Shown here one piece after another: positions 7,598 to 11,566 of a stretch of DNA of 11,566 bases; positions within the stretch are counted from its first letter, which is position 1, and each line of letters starts with the position of its first letter. A program made the translations under genes and the position numbers. The notes under the pieces were generated by a model, which saw nothing but the letters and a program-made list of their open reading frames with translations, did no database searches and was not told the DNA's origin. Source of the DNA: Thermoleophilaceae bacterium (GTDB taxonomy: Bacteria; Actinomycetota; Thermoleophilia; Solirubrobacterales; Thermoleophilaceae); NCBI GenBank assembly GCA_013695855.1, contig JACCZR010000038.1, forward strand, positions 1 through 11,566, read 5' to 3'.

Positions 7598-8560
7598 TCA
7601 GGCCGCGGCCCTCGCCGGCGCTTGTACCCAGTCCTCGAGCGCCATCTCCGTGGTGAAGCGAGGGCTGAAGCCCACCTCCTCCTCCAGGCGCCTGATGTCC
7701 ACCGCGCGGCCATGGCGCAGGAGCCGGCCGAAGTCCTCGGAGAGGACGGGCAGCCCGACCCGCTTGGCCGCGCTGGTCACCGGCCCGAAAAAAGGGCCCA
7801 CGAGGGGAAGGGTGGTCCGGCCGGCGAGCCGGACCATGCGGGTGAGGCCGATCGTGCCGGGGCCCGCCACGTTCACGGGGCCGCGCACGGGGTTGCGGAC
7901 CGCGACCGCCAGGGCGTCGACCGCGTCGCTGGTGTGCACCACCTGCAGCCGTGGGTCGAAGCCCAGGTGGGTGGGGACCACCGGCATCGTGAGGTAGCGG
8001 CTTATCTGGGTGTCGACCCCGGCGCCGATGGCCGGCTGGTAGCGCAGCATCGTGCAGGTCACGCCGGGGTGGCGGCGGGCGAAGGTCTCGAAGTAGTTCT
8101 CGATCTCGCCCGCGTCACGCTGGAAGCGCGTGCGCAGCGGGAACAGCCGGGCCATGTCCTCGGTGAAGAACTGGGGCGCGTGGGGCTCGGCGCCGTAGAT
8201 GCCGGCCGAGCCGCGGACCACGAAGGTCCGGATGCTGTCCACCTTCTCACAGGCGGCCAGCAGCTGGAGCGAGCCGATCACGTTGATGTCGTGCATCGTC
8301 CGTGGTGACATCCCCGGGCCGGGCTGGCGCACGATCTGGTTGTGCACCACCGTGTCCACGCGGGTGGGGGCGATCAGGCCGGCGATCTTCGGGTCGCGGA
8401 TGTCGGCGTGGATCAGCTCGGTGCGCTCGAGCCGCGCGCCGGGGCGACGCGTGTCCAGCCCGACGATGTGCTCGACCTCATCGTCGCGCTCGAGGCGCCG
8501 GGCCAGCTCGCCCCCGAAGAAGCTGCCGACGCCCGTGATCAGGACCCGCCTGCCCGCCAC
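7598..8560 (-). CDS. NAD-dependent epimerase/dehydratase-like SDR protein with degenerate active site (Rv0501-like)
   Basis: An extended-SDR protein of 320 residues. The nucleotide-binding loop ITGVGSFFGGEL (8-19), an acidic residue after beta-2 (GLDTRR), HADIRDP (51-57) and VDTVVHN (68-74) support a Rossmann fold that binds NAD(P). The expected catalytic YxxxK is replaced: the aligned stretch is FQRDA at 146-150, with Phe for Tyr and Ala for Lys, and the serine motif is the atypical VVRGSAGIYG (114-123). Classical SDR redox chemistry is therefore doubtful. As I recall, the mycobacterial protein annotated GalE2 (Rv0501) shows the same loss and also sits beside an acyltransferase gene (Rv0502), as here. 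That suggests a conserved two-gene unit with a non-catalytic or altered role in lipid metabolism. The start is GTG 8560-8558, just before the Rossmann loop and only 6 bases after the upstream gene's stop, which implies coupling. No strong Shine-Dalgarno is seen. Confidence 0.85.
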   Translation of the reverse strand: MAGRRVLITGVGSFFGGELARRLERDDEVEHIVGLDTRRPGARLERTELIHADIRDPKIAGLIAPTRVDTVVHNQIVRQPGPGMSPRTMHDINVIGSLQLLAACEKVDSIRTFVVRGSAGIYGAEPHAPQFFTEDMARLFPLRTRFQRDAGEIENYFETFARRHPGVTCTMLRYQPAIGAGVDTQISRYLTMPVVPTHLGFDPRLQVVHTSDAVDALAVAVRNPVRGPVNVAGPGTIGLTRMVRLAGRTTLPLVGPFFGPVTSAAKRVGLPVLSEDFGRLLRHGRAVDIRRLEEEVGFSPRFTTEMALEDWVQAPARAAA

Positions 8561-8566
8561 GCCGGG

Positions 8567-9001
8567 TTAGCCGGCGGAGGAGCCGCGCTTGGCGGAGCGG
8601 GGCTTCGCCGAGCTGCCGCTCCTGGCAGCCCGCGGCTTCGCCGAGCCGCTGCCACTCTTCGCACCCTGGCGCGTCGTGGGGGGGCGCTTGGCGGGCAGCC
8701 GCTCCTCGATGGCTTCGAGCCGGCGGCCGATGCGGCGCAGCTCGGCCTTCAGCTCGCGCATGTCCTCGTTGGTGGCGGGGCGGACGTCGTCGATGGCCCG
8801 CGCGGCCGCGCGCCGACCACGCACGATGCGCCCCTCGGCGCCCTTGACCAGGTCGTCCACGGTGTCGACCAGGTCGTCGACAGCCCCCTGGGCGCGCTCA
8901 CGCGTCTGGACGGCCGAGCCGCGGGTGGCCTGCACCGTGCGGTCGACGGCCTCGCGCACCGCGTCCGGCAGCTCCTTGGGTGTGGTGCGCCGCTTGGCCA
9001 C
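8567..9001 (-). CDS. small coiled-coil protein with Lys/Arg/Ser-rich histone-like tail
   Basis: I cannot name this 144-residue protein. Residues 8-70 look like amphipathic helix (PDAVREAVDRTVQATRG, then VDDLVDTVDDLVKG). Residues 78-102 form a heptad-type coiled coil (EDMRELKAELRRIGRRLEAIEERL). The tail from 104 is low-complexity, rich in Lys, Arg, Ser, Ala and Pro, with an imperfect repeat of SAKPR...RSGSS. This organisation, a helical bundle plus a basic tail, recalls PhaF-type phasins and other proteins that bridge a surface or granule to DNA. That is analogy only, as no polyhydroxyalkanoate gene is in view. No signal peptide or membrane helix is present. The start GTG 9001-8999 gives MAKRRTTP. 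The stop lies 6 bases before the epimerase-like gene, so the two are probably cotranscribed. A related helical segment occurs in the protein at 9819-10271. Confidence 0.75.
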   Translation of the reverse strand: MAKRRTTPKELPDAVREAVDRTVQATRGSAVQTRERAQGAVDDLVDTVDDLVKGAEGRIVRGRRAAARAIDDVRPATNEDMRELKAELRRIGRRLEAIEERLPAKRPPTTRQGAKSGSGSAKPRAARSGSSAKPRSAKRGSSAG

Positions 9002-9062
9002 GCGCAGATGTTAGGCCCCCGCGGGCCTGCGCCGAGCGGATGTCCGTCTAGGGTCTGCCGCC
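9002..9062. promoter_or_regulatory. short divergent region with nested inverted repeats
   Basis: The 61 bases between two divergent GTG starts hold a perfect inverted repeat AGGCCC-CCGC-GGGCCT (9013-9028). Around it lies a second one, GCGCAG at 9002-9007 with CTGCGC at 9027-9032, sharing two bases with the first. A divergent gap needs promoters rather than a terminator, so an operator is the simplest reading. No standard -35/-10 pair is recognisable, and no good Shine-Dalgarno precedes either gene, so leaderless or weakly led transcripts are possible. Confidence 0.35.
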
Positions 9063-9767
9063 GTGCCGCCCAGGGCCGTCCGCGCCGTCCACCTGCGGCC
9101 CTCGGCCGAGCTCGCCGAGAGGGTGCTCCTCCCCGGCGACCCGCACCGGGCGCTGTTCGTGGCCCAGGCGCTGCTCGAGCGCCCCATCATGTTCAACCAC
9201 CGTCGTGGACTGTGGGGCTACACCGGAAAGGCGCCCGACGGCGAGCTCCTGACCGTGCAGTCCACCGGCATGGGCGGACCGAGCGCCGCGATCGTGACCG
9301 AGGAGCTGATCGCCCTCGGCGCCCGGCGGTTGGTGCGGATCGGGACCTGCGGCGCGCTGGACTCCTCGCTGGTGATGGGCGAGCTGCTGGCCGCCGAGGC
9401 CGCCCTGGCCGCCGACGGGGCCAGCCGGGCCCTTGGAGCCGAGGGGAGGGTGGCCGCAGACCCCGAGCTGACCTCGGCGCTGGTCCAAGCCGGGGCGCGG
9501 GCCGTGACCGTGGTCAGCGCCGACCTCTTCTTCGAGTCGCGGGTGGGGGCCGAGGCGGGCTGGCTCGGCGAGGGCGCTTCGGCGGTGGAGATGGAGGCGG
9601 CGACGGTCCTTCGGGTGGCCCAGCTGCGCGGGGCCAGGGCCGCCTGCGCGCTGGCGGTGACCGATGTCCCCGGCCCGCATGAGGCCGAGCGTCTCGACGA
9701 CGAGGGGCTCGAGGCGCTGGGGGTGAGGCTGGGCGAGCTCGGCCTGGCGTCCTTCGGCGCGACCTAG
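9063..9767 (+). CDS. nucleoside phosphorylase of the PNP/UDP family (DeoD-like)
   Basis: This cytosolic enzyme should cleave a nucleoside with phosphate to release the base and ribose-1-phosphate, for purine or pyrimidine salvage. The 234-residue length fits the hexameric DeoD/Udp type. Seen motifs: LLPGDPHRA (22-30, phosphate-binding Arg), STGMGGPSAAIVTEEL (67-82), RIGTCGAL (92-99, second phosphate Arg), SADLFF, and VEMEAATVLRVA, whose MEA Glu binds the ribose hydroxyls. ALAVTDVPG follows, with the Asp at the position of the purine-protonating Asp of DeoD, which favours purine nucleosides. Uridine phosphorylase activity or a methylthioadenosine substrate cannot be excluded. The segment between RIGTCGAL and SADLFF is shorter than I recall for E. 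coli DeoD. The start is GTG 9063; an AGGG at 9053-9056 is the only ribosome-site candidate. It is flanked by two minus-strand coiled-coil genes and shows no operon with hpt. Confidence 0.87.
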   Translation: MPPRAVRAVHLRPSAELAERVLLPGDPHRALFVAQALLERPIMFNHRRGLWGYTGKAPDGELLTVQSTGMGGPSAAIVTEELIALGARRLVRIGTCGALDSSLVMGELLAAEAALAADGASRALGAEGRVAADPELTSALVQAGARAVTVVSADLFFESRVGAEAGWLGEGASAVEMEAATVLRVAQLRGARAACALAVTDVPGPHEAERLDDEGLEALGVRLGELGLASFGAT

Positions 9768-9779
9768 CGACGGAGCGCA

Positions 9780-9810
9780 GGCCGGGCGTTGGCCGGCCGA
9801 GCACCGCTCG
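9780..9810. terminator. tandem GC-rich hairpins in the convergent gap after the nucleoside phosphorylase
   Basis: In the 51-base gap between convergent stops (9767 and 9819), GGCCGG (9780-9785) pairs with CCGGCC (9793-9798) around a 7-base loop. CGAGC (9798-9802) pairs with GCTCG (9806-9810) around ACC; the two stems share base 9798. No T-run follows. A bidirectional terminator is the natural reading. The first stem is identical to that at 6593-6608. Confidence 0.5.
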
Positions 9811-9818
9811 CTCGTCTA

Positions 9819-10271
9819 CTACGCCTCGCCGCGTCCGACCGTCAGCCGCTCCTGGCGGCGTGAGACGGGCTCCTCGCTGGGAGCCAGGGCGTCGCGGACA
9901 GCGACAAGGTCGCGGGCGAGCTCGTCGAGCCGGCCCTCGATCGCGCCCAGGCGATCATCCTCAGGGTCGGGGGGGACCTCGGCCAAGCGCTCCTCGACGC
10001 GGTCGAGCGAGTCCTCGATGCCCTCCATGCGCTGGGAGACCGAGCGCAAGCGGCGTGTCACGCGCTCGACGTCGGCCGCCGAGGGAATGTTCAGCGCTCC
10101 CATCGCCGCCTCCTGAGCCGCAACGGCCTTCTCGCGCGCGTCGAAGGCCCGGGCGATCGCGGCGTGGACCACGGGGTTGCCCACCAACTCCTCGGCCACC
10201 TTGCCCAGGGCCTCCTCGCCCTGGCGCGAGAGCCGGTCCACGAAGCCCTTCTGCTCGTCCCGATCGCTCAC
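9819..10271 (-). CDS. coiled-coil protein, phasin-like, function unknown
   Basis: A soluble, acidic, almost entirely helical protein of 150 residues that I cannot name. Residues 5-58 form an amphipathic helix pair (FVDRLSRQGEEALGKVAEEL, then HAAIARAFDAREKAVAAQEAA). The segment NIPSAADVERVTRRLRSVSQ starts a long coiled coil that continues with heptads through RMEGIEDSLDRVEERL (81-96). A second helix follows at 105-130. A short helix, then a Pro-x-x-x-Asp-Val cap and a coiled coil, is an arrangement seen in phasin-family granule proteins and in many actinobacterial hypothetical proteins. The related segment in the protein at 8567-9001 (NEDMRELKAELRRIGRRLEAIEERL) suggests the two are distant relatives. 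There is no signal peptide or membrane helix. The start is GTG 10271-10269. It converges with the nucleoside phosphorylase and diverges from the transglycosylase. Confidence 0.78.
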   Translation of the reverse strand: MSDRDEQKGFVDRLSRQGEEALGKVAEELVGNPVVHAAIARAFDAREKAVAAQEAAMGALNIPSAADVERVTRRLRSVSQRMEGIEDSLDRVEERLAEVPPDPEDDRLGAIEGRLDELARDLVAVRDALAPSEEPVSRRQERLTVGRGEA

Positions 10272-10463
10272 GCGCGGCCAGGCTAGCGGACCTGGGCCCC
10301 TCGAGGCGATATCTAAGGCTTGACTTTAGCCTGAGCTCTTGCCCTTGATGCGTGCCGGGCCAGGGACGACGCGCGGCCCCCCGACCGGTCACCTGCGCGA
10401 GCGTGTTCCGGCGATCGAGAGGGGGTTAAGACCGGATGAATCTGCCGAACTGCCAGCCGATGG
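10272..10463. promoter_or_regulatory. intergenic stretch upstream of the structured leader
   Basis: This is the first part of the 349-base gap before the transglycosylase. TTGACT at 10320-10325 matches a -35 box, but the -10 region 17 bases on is poor. The same spot lies inside an imperfect hairpin (CTAAGGCT at 10313-10320 against AGCCTGAG at 10328-10335, one mismatch). A GAGGGGG at 10418-10424 precedes an ATG at 10436 that opens a 62-codon frame of doubtful coding value. No gene is convincing here; the promoters for both divergent genes must lie in this gap. Confidence 0.35.
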
Positions 10464-10593
10464 GGAGCGGTGGCTGCAACCCCTCTGACAGTTCCTACTT
10501 GCAGCCTGTTCGCTCCGTAAGTAGCGTGCCGTTCGTGGCGCACGGCTCTGGTACTGTGTGCGCCGCGCATAGAGGGCCTGTCCCGGGCTCTCT
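10464..10593 (+). promoter_or_regulatory. structured mRNA leader: three consecutive strong stem-loops before the transglycosylase gene
   Basis: Stem A: GGAGCGG (10464-10470) pairs with 10510-10516, and GGCTGCAA (10472-10479) pairs with TTGCAGCC (10499-10506), separated by a small internal loop, with a 19-base apical loop containing CTGACAG. Stem B: ten pairs between 10534-10543 and 10558-10567, core GGCGCAC/GTGCGCC. Stem C: nine pairs, AGAGGGCCT (10571-10579) with GGGCTCTCT (10585-10593), loop GTCCC. A competing helix pairs 10495-10502 with 10517-10524, excluding the inner part of stem A. The Shine-Dalgarno (GGAGGG, 10599-10608) and ATG 10621 follow directly. The stems are visible in the sequence; the regulatory role is inference. 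In actinobacteria, genes for cell-wall hydrolases often have c-di-AMP (ydaO/yuaA) riboswitches, but I cannot fit that consensus here, so the class is left open. Confidence 0.5.
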
Positions 10594-10620
10594 GATGGGG
10601 AGGGAGGGAACCCAGCGGGG

Positions 10621-11566
10621 ATGAAGAACCGGCTTATAACCATCTTGGCCTTGGCGGCTCTGCTGTCGGCCGCCGCGCTTGCCGCGTTCACACTGCCCGC
10701 GTCCGCGGAGAAGCGCACGATCTACGTGAAGCTGCCCACCGGCCAGGTGATCGCCGTGACCGTGAACGTACCGCCGGGCACGCCAATTCCGAACATCGGC
10801 CTGCCGGGCGTGCCGGTCCCGCCGGGCACCCCCTCGGCGCCCAAGCCGCCGCCGCCCTCGACGCCCGCCCCGAAGGCCGAGGACCCAAGCGCCGGCGGCG
10901 GCAAGCAGCAGCCGGGCTCCCAGGGCAAGGGAAACAAGCCCCGGCGCAAGAAGCCCGGTCGTAAGCGGGGCTCCGGAGATGACCAGACCGGCGGCGCTGA
11001 CCCTGAGACTCAGGGTGAGGGTCGGCGGCGTAGGTCCCGCCGCCCCGGCCCCACCCCCCTCCGCGCACCCGACGGCGCCCCCACCCCCTCCAACCCGGGC
11101 TTCATGGACGCCCTCCCCGGACCCTCCACGGCCACCGGGGTGCCCAACTTCGTCATCCGCAAGTTCCGCGTGCCGATCTTCTTGCTGCCGATCTACCAGG
11201 CCGCGGGCATCCAGTACGGCATCCGCTGGGAGGTCCTCGCGGCGATCAACGAGATCGAGACCGACTACGGGCGAAACCTCAACGTCTCCTCGGCCGGCGC
11301 CCTGGGCTGGATGCAGTTCATCCCCTCCTCCTGGCGCGCCTACGGAGTCGACGCCAACAAGGACGGCAAGAAGGACCCCTACAACCCCGTCGACGCCATC
11401 TTCGCCGCCGCGCGCTACCTCAAGGCCGCCGGTGGCGAGAAGGATCAGCGCCGGGCGATCTTCGCCTACAACCACGCCGGCTGGTACGTGGACTCGGTGA
11501 TGCTGCGCGCCAAGCTGATCGCCGGCGTGCCCGCCGACCTGGTCGGCTCGCTGACCGGCCTGACCG
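10621..11566 (+). CDS. secreted lytic murein transglycosylase (SLT-type domain), 3' end outside the window
   Basis: It should cleave peptidoglycan glycan strands outside the membrane, forming 1,6-anhydro ends. The visible 315 residues start at ATG 10621, 12 bases after a GGAGGG site, with a signal peptide: basic MKNR, a hydrophobic core at about 5-25, and a probable cleavage after ASA at 29. Residues 32-70 contain a short YVKLPTGQVIAVTVNV strand region and PPGTP repeats (51-55, 67-71). A long Pro-, Gly- and Lys/Arg-rich linker runs to about 170. The catalytic domain (about 178-300) has EVLAAINEIETDYGR with likely catalytic Glu213, SSAGALGWMQFIPSSW (223-238), DPYNPVDAIFAAARYL (252-267) and AIFAYNHAGWYVDSV (279-293). 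An EF-hand-like DANKDGKKD (244-252) is also present. The frame is open to the window edge, so C-terminal domains are unknown. The preceding leader is highly structured. Confidence 0.9.
   Translation, partial: MKNRLITILALAALLSAAALAAFTLPASAEKRTIYVKLPTGQVIAVTVNVPPGTPIPNIGLPGVPVPPGTPSAPKPPPPSTPAPKAEDPSAGGGKQQPGSQGKGNKPRRKKPGRKRGSGDDQTGGADPETQGEGRRRRSRRPGPTPLRAPDGAPTPSNPGFMDALPGPSTATGVPNFVIRKFRVPIFLLPIYQAAGIQYGIRWEVLAAINEIETDYGRNLNVSSAGALGWMQFIPSSWRAYGVDANKDGKKDPYNPVDAIFAAARYLKAAGGEKDQRRAIFAYNHAGWYVDSVMLRAKLIAGVPADLVGSLTGLT

Noticed and set aside
10560..10660. c-di-AMP (ydaO/yuaA) riboswitch at the transglycosylase start, from GGGAACCCA and GGGGATGAA.
   Set aside because: The 5' boxes look similar, but the expected TAGGG and the 3' CCGACAGCTAAC-like box are not found downstream, and the supposed aptamer would overlap the signal peptide codons.
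10495..11475. Long minus-strand open frame opposite the transglycosylase.
   Set aside because: It has low-complexity Gly/Arg/Ala composition and no motif, and it overlaps a gene with a signal peptide and complete SLT-type motifs.

Overview
The window is high-GC DNA (about 70%, G or C at most third codon positions) with many GTG and TTG starts and families typical of Actinomycetota: an AcrA1-type two-domain reductase, a pair resembling Mycobacterium Rv0501/Rv0502, and a cyclase with a Rv1264-like regulatory region. The gene set and style suggest a soil actinobacterium, perhaps Thermoleophilia/Solirubrobacterales. That lineage guess is inference from recalled families; no database was searched.

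Left part (1-4424): a mostly minus-strand housekeeping block, read right to left: a MerR-type HTH/class III adenylate cyclase fusion, tilS (tRNA-Ile lysidine synthetase), hpt (hypoxanthine phosphoribosyltransferase) and the 5' part of ftsH (membrane AAA+ protease). tilS-hpt-ftsH is a well-known bacterial neighbourhood. Here a plus-strand cupin gene sits between tilS and hpt. It carries an apparent one-base deletion inside its second metal-binding motif, and it shares a CTAG with tilS so that the two stop codons overlap tail to tail.

Middle part (4425-8560): a lipid-type module. A plus-strand two-domain fatty acyl-CoA reductase (AcrA1-like) converges on a minus-strand pair: an NAD-dependent epimerase-like protein lacking the usual Tyr/Lys catalytic residues, followed by a PlsC/MGAT-like acyltransferase. 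Together they point to reduction of acyl-CoA and acylation of lipids, but the substrates cannot be read from sequence. Upstream in the same minus-strand unit lies a small coiled-coil protein with a basic histone-like tail (8567-9001).

Right part (9002-11566): a plus-strand nucleoside phosphorylase, a second minus-strand coiled-coil protein with a similar helical segment, and a secreted lytic transglycosylase that runs off the right edge. The 349-base gap before the transglycosylase holds three consecutive strong stem-loops and a competing pairing. This structured mRNA leader is the best candidate here for an undescribed regulatory element. Both convergent gene junctions with a gap carry a hairpin with the same GGCCGG/CCGGCC stem. 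I saw no tRNA, rRNA, CRISPR array, insertion sequence or prophage gene.
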